Below, in pieces: positions 48,840-57,533 of a DNA stretch of 64,000 nt. A model generated the notes under the pieces. It made no database searches. It was not told the DNA's origin and saw only the letters and a program-made list of their open reading frames with translations. Origin of the DNA: JANXMY01 sp964251675 (GTDB lineage Bacteria; Armatimonadota; Armatimonadia; Armatimonadales; Capsulimonadaceae); the NCBI GenBank assembly GCA_964251675.1, contig CAXUKS010000005.1:89692-153691 (forward strand), in the 5' to 3' direction. How positions within the stretch are numbered: the stretch's first letter is position 1; every line of letters starts with the position of its first letter. A program made the translations under genes and the position numbers.

Positions 48840-49943
48840 TCAGGCTGTGAGGAAGGCCCGCTGCACGAACCAGAACGCCCCGGCAAGGATGACGCCGACA
48901 GCGCCCACCGTCACCACCCGGCGGCGCAGGATCAGGCTGCGGCGGCCAATCCAGGCCAGCAGCGGGGCGGCGGCCAGCACAATACACATCTGCCCGATCT
49001 CCACGCCCAGATTGAACGAAAATAGGGACCAGCCCAAAGCGTAGCGCGGCAGGCTCATTTCCTGCAGCGCATTAGCGAAGCCGAAGCCGTGGATAAAGCC
49101 GAAGCCGAACGCAAACCACAGGCGCGGATCATGCCGCCCTTCGTTTTTGCTTTTACTGAGCAGGCTGTGCAGTCCGACAAAGACGATGCTCAGAGCAATC
49201 GCCGGCTCGATAATCCGCGCAGGCGGGTTGAGGATGCCAAACGTCGCCAGCCCCAGCGTGATGCTGTGCGCGACGGTGAACGCCGTCACAATCTTTAAAA
49301 GCTGCTTGAGCGAGCCGCCCAGAAACAGCAGGCCCAGGATAAACAAAATATGGTCCGGGCCGAGGAAGATATGATGCACGCCTTCAAACGTGAACTGCTT
49401 GACCACGGCCCAGATGCTCTGCCGCGTGCCTGCGCGGTAGTCCAGGACGGGCGCGTCTTTGTCTAAAACAGCCTCGCGCTCTAGCGTCCCCTCTTGAAAG
49501 ACATTCAGAAACGTCTTGTGGCGCGGGTCGTAGGGAAACAGCAGAGCGCGGACGTGCAGCGTCCGGGGCATTTTTGCGTAGGGGAACCAGAAGTGCAGAC
49601 GGACATCACTGCGGTCCGGGATCGGCTCCGTGCTTCGCAGCTCCCCCGTCAGCCGCGTGCCGTCTGCCGTGATCTCAAGACGTGGCAGCAGGGCAACGGC
49701 CAGCGCGGGTCCCTGCCGCGTGGCGACGGCGGGGATCAGCAGCATCTCCGGCTCCACGGTGGGCAGGCCATGCGCGAGGTCCGTGGCGGAGGCTTGAATA
49801 CTGACTTCGATTCCTGCCGTGCCCAGCCGCACGTCGGCAAAGCTCGACGGGGCGCTGTGGGCGCGGGCAGGCAGCGGAGTCAGCGCGGCCAAAAGCGCCA
49901 GCAGGCAGAACGCGGCGGAGCGGATGTACAGGAGTGTTTTCAT
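48840..49943 (-). CDS. HupE/UreJ family protein with N-terminal secreted domain
   Basis: A 367-residue protein: signal peptide (ALTPLPARAHSAPSS), a periplasmic beta domain of about 150 residues (ADVRLGTAGIEVSIQASATDLAHG), then a six-helix HupE/UreJ membrane domain (EGVHHIFLGPDHILFILGLL with the metal-ligand-like His/Asp set, GFGFIHGFGFANALQEM). The membrane domain is related to nickel/cobalt transporters. In the DUF4331-TPR-HupE grouping it probably handles a metal or an export step; unproven. Confidence 0.85.
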   Translation of the reverse strand: MKTLLYIRSAAFCLLALLAALTPLPARAHSAPSSFADVRLGTAGIEVSIQASATDLAHGLPTVEPEMLLIPAVATRQGPALAVALLPRLEITADGTRLTGELRSTEPIPDRSDVRLHFWFPYAKMPRTLHVRALLFPYDPRHKTFLNVFQEGTLEREAVLDKDAPVLDYRAGTRQSIWAVVKQFTFEGVHHIFLGPDHILFILGLLFLGGSLKQLLKIVTAFTVAHSITLGLATFGILNPPARIIEPAIALSIVFVGLHSLLSKSKNEGRHDPRLWFAFGFGFIHGFGFANALQEMSLPRYALGWSLFSFNLGVEIGQMCIVLAAAPLLAWIGRRSLILRRRVVTVGAVGVILAGAFWFVQRAFLTA

Positions 49944-49964
49944 GAGTGGTTAGGCGGAGTTCGA

Positions 49965-50030
49965 CGCCGGAATGCCGGGGGTGTAAAAACCCCCGGCAGG
50001 GAGGCGTCCTTCGGACGAAGAGGGGCTATG
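49965..50030. repeat. Partial family D repeat
   Basis: TGCCGGGGGTGTAAAAACCCCCGGCA matches the hairpin of family D at 34730-34750, followed by GAGGCGTCCTTCGGACGAAG, a second small hairpin resembling the CCGCCCTCCGGGCGG part. It separates the TPR and HupE genes. Confidence 0.6.
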
Positions 50031-50037
50031 GCGGATA

Positions 50038-51414
50038 TTATCCGCCTGGCAGTTTCGCGGAAGCCTGCGCGGTGGGCGGGCGCGAGCCGAGCGTTTGCAG
50101 CGTGTCGGCGGCGGTTCGGGCGAAGATCGGGCTGAAATTCGGATTGAGACTGAGCGCGTCGGCCAGGTACTTTCCAGCAGAAACGCGGTCCCCCGCTTTG
50201 GCGTAGATCATGCCGGCGTGGAAGTAAATGCGGGCATCGGGGGTGTGCCAGGCCAGCGCCGTCGTAATGGCGGCTTTGGCCTGATCCTGGAGGCCGTTCT
50301 TGTAGTAGCACCAGGCCAGTGTGTCGGCTTCGGTGACGTTTTTGGTCAGCTTGTGCTCTTCGGCGAACTGCATGGCCTGAACCAGATTGCGGTCGTGGTC
50401 GGCATAAAACTGGGCCATCTGCATATGGTCATGGACGCTGATGTCGGTGTTTCGCTTGTGCAGGTCTTCCAAAAGCGCATACTGCCGCTCGGCCTCGGCC
50501 TTATCGCCCGTGACAGCATACAGGTCGCCCAGTGCGGCCAGAGAAGTGATTTCGGGGGCGACCGCCAGCGATTTTTTGTAAGAGGCGATTGCGGCAGGAT
50601 AATTCTTTTTGGCCGCCTGCACCATGCCCATTGCGGCCAGAGCGCGGTAATTGTTGGGCGTGCCTTTCAGGGCATCCTGAAGTATCTGGTCGGCGGGCAG
50701 CAGGGCGCCTTCATTGAAGAGCATCAAGGCAAGCTGCGTGCTGCACCAGGTGGTATTTTCGGCATAAGGAGCACCGGTTTTGATGGCTTTTGCCATCAGC
50801 CAGGTGGCCTTGCGCGGGTTGCCGGTCAAATACAAGAGGTGAGCGCCCCGGCTGTAGGAAGAGGTGTCGGGCCGAATATCCAGCATCTTCTGGTATGCCG
50901 TGAACGCTTCGTTGTACTGCCCCAGCTCCATATTGGCATCGCCGATGAGGCCATAGGCCATGTTATTGCGCGGCTCCAGGGCAATGGCTTTATTGGCCCA
51001 GTCCATGCTCTGGTCAAACTGGTGGCGGTCACTCGTCACCCAAGCCATGCCGGTCAGAGCGTCGGCGCTGCGGGAGTTTTGCGCCAGCGCCCGCGTGTAT
51101 GCCAACTCAGCGTAGCCATAGTAATGGTAGTCGGCGGTCTCACGCGGCTTCTGCATCAGGGCATCGCCGAGGCTGACCCAGGCTTTGTCGTCGGCGGGGT
51201 TGGCGCGGGCCTTGCCCATCCATTTGGCGATAGCCTTGTCGGTGGCTGACACGCTCCCCGGCGCGGGGATAGACGCCAGCACGGCCTCCGCCGTGGGCGG
51301 CGCGGGGGCCGCGCTTGCGGCGGCCTGCCCGGCGTGCCGGGTGGCACAGCCGCCGGTGGTCAGAGTGCCGGCCAGCAGCGCCAGCAGAGTTTTAAGCAGA
51401 GGTACGTTCTTCAT
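50038..51414 (-). CDS. Tetratricopeptide repeat lipoprotein
   Basis: A 458-residue protein with a lipoprotein signal (LAGTLTTGGC, Cys23), a low-complexity Ala/Pro linker and about nine TPR units (LTGMAWVTSDRHQFDQSMDW; AMGMVQAAKKNYPAAIASYKKSL; IYFHAGMIYAKAGDRVSAGK). A scaffold for envelope protein interactions. It lies between DUF4331 and HupE genes on one strand, a grouping I have seen in other bacteria. Confidence 0.87.
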   Translation of the reverse strand: MKNVPLLKTLLALLAGTLTTGGCATRHAGQAAASAAPAPPTAEAVLASIPAPGSVSATDKAIAKWMGKARANPADDKAWVSLGDALMQKPRETADYHYYGYAELAYTRALAQNSRSADALTGMAWVTSDRHQFDQSMDWANKAIALEPRNNMAYGLIGDANMELGQYNEAFTAYQKMLDIRPDTSSYSRGAHLLYLTGNPRKATWLMAKAIKTGAPYAENTTWCSTQLALMLFNEGALLPADQILQDALKGTPNNYRALAAMGMVQAAKKNYPAAIASYKKSLAVAPEITSLAALGDLYAVTGDKAEAERQYALLEDLHKRNTDISVHDHMQMAQFYADHDRNLVQAMQFAEEHKLTKNVTEADTLAWCYYKNGLQDQAKAAITTALAWHTPDARIYFHAGMIYAKAGDRVSAGKYLADALSLNPNFSPIFARTAADTLQTLGSRPPTAQASAKLPGG

Positions 51415-51478
51415 GGCAGGCTTTCAGAAAAAAGTTTCGCCCCCCGCCCCCGAAAGCGGAAGCGAGGGGCGGGCTGCC

Positions 51479-53044
51479 CTATGAGGGCGAAGGCGTCACC
51501 GAGTTGATGCCGGAGTCCTTGCTGTTGCGCGTGCCTGCGTTCGGCGTGGCGGCATAGGGGAAGGTCATGTTGTAGACCTGATCGTTCTGGTTGACATTGT
51601 CCCCCAGCAGGGTGACGGCGCTGTAGGTCGGGCCGCTGGCAACGGCGGTCAGCGCAATATCTACCACATCATCGCCGAAACGCCGCCCGTTGGGCCAGCC
51701 GCCGGGGGCGCTTTTGCCCGCCGAAGTCGTCAGCGTGTCGCCGCCGATAAAGCCGAGGCGGTTAAACGCCGCCTGCCCGGAAATGTTGCAGGGGCCGGTT
51801 GAAGTGTCCACACGGATCACATCGGGGATATAGACGCCGACCAAGTCGGTGCGGCCCGTCGTGGCGAAGGTCGTGCCGTAGGTGGCGTTGATCAGCGCGG
51901 CGACTTCCGGGTTCGCCGCATAGGTTCTGTATTTGGCGGCGTCGCTGGTCGGAATGTCCCGGTTGTAGTTGTCCTTGTCGCGGATAGCGACCAGGACTTC
52001 GTTGAACAGGGGGTTCGCTTCGCGGTTGACCTGAATGAAGGGGCCGGAGCTGGTGTCATCGCCGGTGGCGGAGCGCAGGGTGATCCGGGGGCGGGAGACG
52101 GACGCATAGACGCCGACGCCGGAGTTGATCCCGTCGCCGCCGGTGAACGCGCCTTTATACTGGAACGCGGGCAGATCGGTCAGGGGGATGACGATGGCGT
52201 AATGCAGGACATTGTAGCCCTTGAAGCCGTCGACGCCGGTTCCGTCCTGTCCCAGTCCTTTGCCCTGTTTACTGCTCAGAATGCGCGGGTCCAGCAGGTC
52301 GAAGATGCCGGGCGTGTCGGCATAAAAGCCGTCTTCGCGGGAGCCGGCAAAGACCGTCGTGATCCCCGCCGCGTTCGGGATGGCGGGCAGGTCATAGGTG
52401 GCTTCGCGGGTGTAGGTGTCCAGAGCCGCCCGTGCGGTCGCGCCGCTGACGGCGAGGCCCGTGTTGGGGTCGTTATATTTCGGGGTTGTCCGCAGGCCGG
52501 TGTTGTAGGGCGGAACAATCAGCGTGGTGTTCGGGTTCAGAACCGTGGACGTGCCGCCGACGGTCTTGGTGACGGTGTAGGTCTGCACAAAGTTCTGGTG
52601 CGCGTCCCCGATGTCCTGAATAGCCCCGACATCGGCGGCCCCGTTTTTGTTTGCGCCGCGTCCGTAGCGCAGGATCGTGTCCAGGTTCTTGTAGCTGCCG
52701 TTTTGGCTGCTGACGGGGGAGAACTTGAAGTCGTAGCGCTGCACTTCCGCGCCCGTGATGGGGTTAGCAATATGGATAGAGTAGCGGGCGTCGTCGGAGA
52801 ACGAGTCATAGGTGACGCCGTCGCCCGGCTCGGAGAAGGGCCGGACGCTGACTTCGACGACCAGCACTTTGGAGCCGTCGGGCCGGTTGCGCCGGAAGGT
52901 GTAAACGTCGGTGAGGTTGGCCTGCGGGTCGAGTTTGATCAGCGGGGCATCGCTGTGGCTGGAAGCATGGGCGGGGCTGCCGCCGAGCGCCAATGCGCCG
53001 AGAGCGGCGAGTGCCGCCGCCGGGAGTAGGGTTTTGAGGTTCAT
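51479..53044 (-). CDS. DUF4331 secreted protein
   Basis: A 521-residue protein with a signal peptide (AALGALALGGSPAHA) and the DUF4331 opening SSHSDAPLIKLDPQANLTDVYTFRR. Later segments NYNRDIPTSDAAKYR and NGRRFGDDVVDIALTAVA are also family-like. DUF4331 proteins are exported and often Ca-binding-like, of unknown function. AGGAG is 9 nt before the ATG. It starts 41 bp after the PEP-CTERM gene. Confidence 0.92.
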   Translation of the reverse strand: MNLKTLLPAAALAALGALALGGSPAHASSHSDAPLIKLDPQANLTDVYTFRRNRPDGSKVLVVEVSVRPFSEPGDGVTYDSFSDDARYSIHIANPITGAEVQRYDFKFSPVSSQNGSYKNLDTILRYGRGANKNGAADVGAIQDIGDAHQNFVQTYTVTKTVGGTSTVLNPNTTLIVPPYNTGLRTTPKYNDPNTGLAVSGATARAALDTYTREATYDLPAIPNAAGITTVFAGSREDGFYADTPGIFDLLDPRILSSKQGKGLGQDGTGVDGFKGYNVLHYAIVIPLTDLPAFQYKGAFTGGDGINSGVGVYASVSRPRITLRSATGDDTSSGPFIQVNREANPLFNEVLVAIRDKDNYNRDIPTSDAAKYRTYAANPEVAALINATYGTTFATTGRTDLVGVYIPDVIRVDTSTGPCNISGQAAFNRLGFIGGDTLTTSAGKSAPGGWPNGRRFGDDVVDIALTAVASGPTYSAVTLLGDNVNQNDQVYNMTFPYAATPNAGTRNSKDSGINSVTPSPS

Positions 53045-53085
53045 TGAGTGTGTCTCCTGAATACCAAGATTAGGACTGGATAAGT

Positions 53086-53664
53086 TTAGGACCGGGCAAG
53101 AGCCGTGCGGCGTCGCCGCACGGCGGTGAAGGCGGTCAGCAGCAGCAGGCCGCTTCCCAGGGAAACCAGCGTGCTGGCTTCCGGCACGGGCGCGGCGGAG
53201 GCAGCGGGGCCAAGCGTCGTTCCGGTCGTTGCGGCGCCATCGAGGTCCAGCGTGTCAAAGGTAATCAGGGACGGAGCGAAACTGCTGCTGAACGTGAAGC
53301 CGCTGAAAGTTGTGCCCGGCGTGAACGTTGCCGAGTCCGCCAGAAACGACGCGATGCCGACGCCCGGATCGTAGGGCGCAAAGATAAAACCGGTCGGGGC
53401 GGTCAGGTTGGTAATCGCCCCGCTGACCTGCGGCAGCCCGTTCAGGTTGACGACAAGGAGGTCAGTCGCCGTGAGGTTGGTGACGCTGTAGCTGTAATTA
53501 AACAGCGGCCCGGTGGTGATGACGGTGGAATTGACAAGAACCTGAGCGTGGGCCGTGCCGGTCAAAAGCAGTGTGCCAAGCGCTCCGGCCGTCAGCGCGG
53601 CGGCCAGACGGGGCAGGCGCAGGCCAGTCAGGCGAGAGGGGGGCAGGCGGAATGGGGACAGCAT
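53086..53664 (-). CDS. PEP-CTERM-anchored surface protein
   Basis: A 192-residue protein: signal peptide (residues 1-40, ending GTAHA), a small beta domain with ATDLLVVNLNGLP, and a C-terminal PVPEASTLVSLGSG-LLLLTA helix with a basic end RRRRTAL, the PEP-CTERM sorting signal. These are processed by exosortase and placed on the surface or in extracellular matrix. AGGAAGG precedes the ATG by 8 nt. Probably the first gene of the DUF4331 operon. Confidence 0.88.
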   Translation of the reverse strand: MLSPFRLPPSRLTGLRLPRLAAALTAGALGTLLLTGTAHAQVLVNSTVITTGPLFNYSYSVTNLTATDLLVVNLNGLPQVSGAITNLTAPTGFIFAPYDPGVGIASFLADSATFTPGTTFSGFTFSSSFAPSLITFDTLDLDGAATTGTTLGPAASAAPVPEASTLVSLGSGLLLLTAFTAVRRRRTALARS

Positions 53665-54004
53665 AAAAGCGGCCTTCCTAATTGTCTATGCGCGGCAAGC
53701 GCAAATCGGAGAGTGCGCGGGACGATGGTACTGTCCCGGCGGTGAAGACGCACCTTAAATAAACAAAAGCAAGACAGGTGCGGTCGCGCCCGGCGGGCGC
53801 GGCAGTGGCGGGCAAAACAGCGTTTTCGGCGGTCGTGCAGAAGCGGAAGGAGAGCAAAAGAAGAACGTAAGCAGAGCAGAACCAGGACAGGGCAGAACAT
53901 AACAAGCGACCGGCCATCAGACTTACTTCGGGAGTCTACCTCGCGCATTATTAAATGAAGCCGACGCCGCTTGCGTTTGATTAACAAAGGGTTACAAAGG
54001 AGAA
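53665..54004. other. Noncoding interval
   Basis: No convincing gene on either strand. A minus-strand 79-codon frame opening with Met-Ala-Gly-Arg lacks family features. The PEP-CTERM ribosome-binding site lies at its left edge. Expected content is the promoter and leader of the PEP-CTERM operon. Confidence 0.4.
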
Positions 54005-54151
54005 ACCGGCTCTCAAGAGCCGGTCTATTAGCAAGCGGAGAAAGTCGCTCCGCGACTCAGGACAAAGACATACTAAGTAGGGGTTGATCCTCTCTTGAGT
54101 GGCGGAGCGACTTTTTCCATTTGCTCATAGACCGGCACTTCCAGTGCCGGT
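54005..54151. repeat. Long imperfect inverted repeat, family E, upstream of hisD
   Basis: Arms 54005-54059 and about 54096-54151 each hold an ACCGGC...GCCGGT hairpin (CTCAAGAG and CACTTCCAGTG centres), a shared CTATtAGCAA segment and an AAGTCGCTCCGC block. It ends 26 bp before the hisD -10 element. Confidence 0.78.
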
Positions 54152-54177
54152 GTCCTCCTCCTGCGTTCCCCATCGGG

Positions 54178-54183
54178 TATACT
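54178..54183 (+). promoter_or_regulatory. -10 element (TATACT) for leaderless hisD
   Basis: GGGTATACT ends 9 nt before ATG 54193; no ribosome-binding site is present. Confidence 0.5.
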
Positions 54184-54192
54184 CCCCCTATC

Positions 54193-55572
54193 ATGCGACA
54201 CTTTGATACCGCCCGCGACACGCCCGAAGCCCTCCGCGCCGCCCTGACCGCCCGCGACACCGCCCGCGAAGCGGCTGTAGAAGCCACCGTCCGCGCCATT
54301 TTGGACGACGTCAAAGCACGCGGCGACGCCGCCGTGCTGGACTACACCCGCCGCTTCGACTGGCCGGAGGCGACAACCGAGAAGTTGGAAGCGCCTCACC
54401 CGTATCACGGCTTTGAGGCCGCTTGGAGCGCGTTCGCCCCCCCCTTGAAGGAGAGTATTACCCGTGCGGCAGGAAATATCGCAGGCTTTCACCGGGCCGA
54501 GAAGCAGCACTTGCAGTCGTGGACGTATTCACCACCGAGCCAGAGCTACGCGGAAGGGGCGCGGTCTCTGGGGCAGACGTTGCAGCCTGTGGGGCGGGTT
54601 GGGATTTATGTGCCGGGAGGCAAAGCGGTCTACCCTAGCACAATCCTGATGGCGTACCTGCCCGCCCGTATCGCGCATGTCGAAAATTTTGTGGTTTGCA
54701 CACCGCCGGATACTGACGGCAGTCTTTCACCCCTCATTGAAGGGGTTTTGCATCAGGTCAGCCGCGTTTATCCGGCTCTGGGTGAAACACAGGTCTTCAA
54801 AATTGGTGGGGCGCAGGCGATTGGCGCGATGGCTTATGGAACCGAAACCGTGCCCAAGTGCGATGTGATTGTCGGGCCGGGCAATGCCTATGTCAACGCC
54901 GCTAAGAAGCTTGTCTACGGCGAGGTGGGGATCGATATGCTGGCCGGGCCGTCGGAAGTCGCTATTGTGGCCGATGAACACGCGAACCCGGTCCTCGTCG
55001 CCGCCGATCTGCTAGCACAGACCGAACACGGTCCCGACAACAAAGGCGTGTTGTTCTGTCATTCGGCGGCGATTTTGGAACAGTGTATTTCTGAATTAGC
55101 AAAACAGCGTGAACAGCTTTCCCGGAAAGAGATTTTGGCAGTGACGGCGAACAATCTCATTTTCGTCAAAACGAACTCGGTGGAAGAGTCGCTGGCACTC
55201 TCTAATATGCTGGCCCCAGAACACTTGGAGCTGATGGTCCGCGAGCCGCTTTCGGTGCTGCCACTCGTGAAAAACGCCGGGGCCGTGCTGCTTGGTGAAC
55301 ACACGTCAGCGTCTATCGGCGACTACTGGGCGGGGCCGTCGCACACCCTGCCCACCGCAGGCGCGGCCCGGTTCTCGTCGCCGCTGTCTGTAGACACCTT
55401 CCTGAAACGCACCAGCATTGTCTATTATTCCAAAGAAGCCGCCGAAGAAGCCGCCGAAGATGTGGCCCGCTTCGCCGAAGCCGAAGGCTTTGACGGCCAC
55501 GCGCAGGCCGCCCGGCTGAGGGGACCTAACCCCCTAGCCCCCTTCCCTAAGAAGGAAGGGGGAGCGGAGTAG
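54193..55572 (+). CDS. hisD: Histidinol dehydrogenase, C-terminus supplied by a repeat
   Basis: A 459-residue protein: RFDWPEATTEKLE, QTLQPVGRVGIYVPGGKAVYPS, ALGETQVFKIGGAQAIGAMA, VGPGNAYVNAAKKLVYG, and the zinc/catalytic GPSHTLPTAGAARF. It oxidises histidinol to histidine, the last two steps. Normal sequence ends near ARLR; the last 16 residues (GPNPLAPFPKKEGGAE) are encoded by a family A repeat. The start follows TATACT. The neighbours are not other his genes in usual order. Confidence 0.95.
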   Translation: MRHFDTARDTPEALRAALTARDTAREAAVEATVRAILDDVKARGDAAVLDYTRRFDWPEATTEKLEAPHPYHGFEAAWSAFAPPLKESITRAAGNIAGFHRAEKQHLQSWTYSPPSQSYAEGARSLGQTLQPVGRVGIYVPGGKAVYPSTILMAYLPARIAHVENFVVCTPPDTDGSLSPLIEGVLHQVSRVYPALGETQVFKIGGAQAIGAMAYGTETVPKCDVIVGPGNAYVNAAKKLVYGEVGIDMLAGPSEVAIVADEHANPVLVAADLLAQTEHGPDNKGVLFCHSAAILEQCISELAKQREQLSRKEILAVTANNLIFVKTNSVEESLALSNMLAPEHLELMVREPLSVLPLVKNAGAVLLGEHTSASIGDYWAGPSHTLPTAGAARFSSPLSVDTFLKRTSIVYYSKEAAEEAAEDVARFAEAEGFDGHAQAARLRGPNPLAPFPKKEGGAE

Positions 55573-55650
55573 AGGACAAGGCCCCGGCGTTCTTTCCTGA
55601 CCCTTCCTTCTTAGGGAGGGGTGGCGAAGAATGAGCCGGGGTAGGTCTCT
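55522..55650. repeat. Interspersed palindromic element, copy 10 (family A)
   Basis: The left arm GGACCTAACCCCCTAGCCCCC then CTTCCCTAAGAAGGAAGGGG lies within the hisD coding end. The right end CCCTTCCTTCTTAGGGAGGGG and GGGGTAGGTCTC match in inverted form but with interruptions. It provides the last 16 codons and stop of hisD. Confidence 0.85.
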
Positions 55651-55666
55651 GAAAGGCCGGGCGCAC

Positions 55667-55672
55667 TACACT
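55667..55672 (+). promoter_or_regulatory. -10-like element (TACACT) for the HAD gene
   Basis: TACACT ends 4 nt before ATG 55677, the closest spacing seen; no ribosome-binding site. Confidence 0.4.
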
Positions 55673-55676
55673 ACCT

Positions 55677-56639
55677 ATGACCTACACCACCCCTAACGCC
55701 GAGACGCGCCGCGCCGACATTGACGCCATTATCTTTGACATGGACGGCGTCCTGCTCGACATCACCGACAGCATCCGTGTCGTGGCCTGCCTGGCCGTCC
55801 CCTATTACCTGCGAACCGTCCTCGGCTGGCCCGCACCCGATGACCTGGTCACATCCCAGGACATCGAGCTGTTCAAAAACGCAGGCGGCTTCAACGACGA
55901 TTTAGATTTAGTTTACGCGCTGGTACTGCACTACATCGCCAAAGGCCATGAACACCCGATGGCGACGCCGGACACATTAAACGTCATTCAGCCCAAGCTG
56001 AACCGCTATGCCGCCCGCATCGGTGACCGGGGCGGCTGGCTCCGCGCCGCTGAGAATATCGCGTTTGAGAACCTCAGCGCCGAAGACCGCCTGGCCGTGG
56101 AAACCGACTACCGCAAGCCGCTCATCAAACAGGTCTTTCTGGAGCTGTTCGCGGGCGATCTGTCCGAGCGGCTGTACGGCGCTCCGGCGACTCTCTACAC
56201 CGGCCCCGGCTACATCTTGAAAGACAGGCCGCTCCTTGACCTCGCCAAGCTGCCTGCGGGTGTCCCCCTGGGAATGCAAACGGGCCGCTCACTGGCCGAG
56301 GCACAGGTGGGGTTGGAGTTATGCGGCCTTGCCGGCCGTATCCCTGACGAGCATATTATCACCAAAAACAACGGCTTCCCCAAGCCCCTTCCTGGCGGCC
56401 TGCGGCTTCTCGCCAAGCGGATGGGCTTCCGCACCGCAATCTACATCGGCGACACCCGCGACGACCTGCGGACCGTGCAGGCGTTCAACGCCGACCGTGC
56501 CGAAGGCGACGCCGTATTCCTCTCCGCCCAGGTGCTGACCGGGCCGCTCGGCCAGACCAACGAAAAGATGTTCCGCCAATCCGGCGCGGACATCGTGGCA
56601 AGCGACGTAAACGAAGTTTTGGACTGGATATGCGGCTGA
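55677..56639 (+). CDS. HAD family hydrolase (subfamily IA), perhaps a his-pathway phosphatase
   Basis: A 320-residue HAD protein: motif I DAIIFDMDGVLLDITDSI, motif II VPLGMQTGRSL, motif IV YIGDTRDDLRTVQAFN. A large cap lies between residues 40 and 190. A homologous group is often found with histidine biosynthesis genes; a histidinol-phosphate phosphatase role here is inference from its place after hisD. A 26-codon copy of its 3' end lies at 57453-57533. Confidence 0.82.
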   Translation: MTYTTPNAETRRADIDAIIFDMDGVLLDITDSIRVVACLAVPYYLRTVLGWPAPDDLVTSQDIELFKNAGGFNDDLDLVYALVLHYIAKGHEHPMATPDTLNVIQPKLNRYAARIGDRGGWLRAAENIAFENLSAEDRLAVETDYRKPLIKQVFLELFAGDLSERLYGAPATLYTGPGYILKDRPLLDLAKLPAGVPLGMQTGRSLAEAQVGLELCGLAGRIPDEHIITKNNGFPKPLPGGLRLLAKRMGFRTAIYIGDTRDDLRTVQAFNADRAEGDAVFLSAQVLTGPLGQTNEKMFRQSGADIVASDVNEVLDWICG

Positions 56640-56655
56640 CAGAGGAGAAAGCAAG

Positions 56656-57399
56656 ATGACACTCGCTGGCAAAGTGGCAGTGGTGACCGGCGGCAGCCGG
56701 GGTATTGGCCGCGCGATCTCCATGCGTCTGGCCCGCGACGGGGCAGAGGTGATTCTCACCTACCAGCAGAACAGCGAAGCCGCCGAGGAAGTGGTCCGCG
56801 CCATCACCGAAGCCGGAGGCCGCGCCCATACCCTCTCGGTAGACGGCGGCGATTTGGACGAGATTCATTCTTTTTTCGCGCAGGTGGACGCCCTTTCGCC
56901 GCACCTGGACATTCTCGTCAACAATGTCGGCACAGCCACCCAGGGGCCGAAGCCGCTGGGGACGATGGATGCGGTGGAGTACGACCGTATCTTCAGCCTG
57001 AATACACGCGGGCTGTTCTTCACCACGCAGGAGGCGCTGACACGGATGCGCGACGGGGGCCGCATCGTCAATGTCTCCAGTGTCGCCTCCCGCGTGGTCG
57101 CGCCGGGCCGCTCGGTCTACGCAGGCACAAAAGGGGCCGTGGAAGCCTTCACGCGGGTCTGGGCCGCTGAGCTGGGAGCGCGGGGCATCACGGTCAACAG
57201 CGTCTCGCCGGGGACCGTAGAGACCGAGCGGCTGCAAGCGCAACTCACGCCCGAAATGCGCCAGTCGTTTATTGAGAAAACCCCGCTGGCCCGCATCGGG
57301 CAGCCCGAAGACATCGCCGACATCGTGGCTTTTCTGTGCAGCGAGGACGGACGCTGGCTGACCGCGCAGAACCTTCTCGCCAGCGGCGGGATGGGCTGA
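56656..57399 (+). CDS. SDR family oxidoreductase
   Basis: A 247-residue classical short-chain dehydrogenase: TGGSRGIG cofactor motif, NNVG, NVSSVASRVVAPGRSVYAGTKGAV catalytic Ser/Tyr/Lys, and SPGTVETER. Resembles 3-oxoacyl-ACP reductase-like and glucose dehydrogenase-like SDRs; substrate unknown. AGAGGAGAAAG lies upstream of the ATG. It starts 16 bp after the HAD gene. Confidence 0.92.
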   Translation: MTLAGKVAVVTGGSRGIGRAISMRLARDGAEVILTYQQNSEAAEEVVRAITEAGGRAHTLSVDGGDLDEIHSFFAQVDALSPHLDILVNNVGTATQGPKPLGTMDAVEYDRIFSLNTRGLFFTTQEALTRMRDGGRIVNVSSVASRVVAPGRSVYAGTKGAVEAFTRVWAAELGARGITVNSVSPGTVETERLQAQLTPEMRQSFIEKTPLARIGQPEDIADIVAFLCSEDGRWLTAQNLLASGGMG

Positions 57400-57452
57400 G
57401 AAGCGGGCTGGGCTGAGAACCAGGCTGGGCTGCCGAGAGGAGACACTTCAAG

Positions 57453-57533
57453 ATGCTCCGCATTTCCAGAGCGGACATCGTGGCTAGTGACGCGAGCGAG
57501 GTTTTGGACTGGGTGAACGCAGAACATGGCTGA
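57453..57533 (+). pseudogene. Duplicated 3' fragment of the HAD gene
   Basis: The frame encodes MLRISRADIVASDASEVLDW followed by VNAEHG, closely matching the HAD protein end MFRQSGADIVASDVNEVLDW followed by ICG. Nucleotide identity is high over about 75 bp. It follows the SDR gene with GAGGAGACAC upstream. It is a tandem-duplication or recombination remnant rather than a gene. Confidence 0.78.

Noticed and set aside
53678..53917. 79-codon minus-strand frame upstream of the PEP-CTERM gene
   Set aside because: Hydrophobic start but no ribosome-binding site and no similarity; more likely leader sequence.
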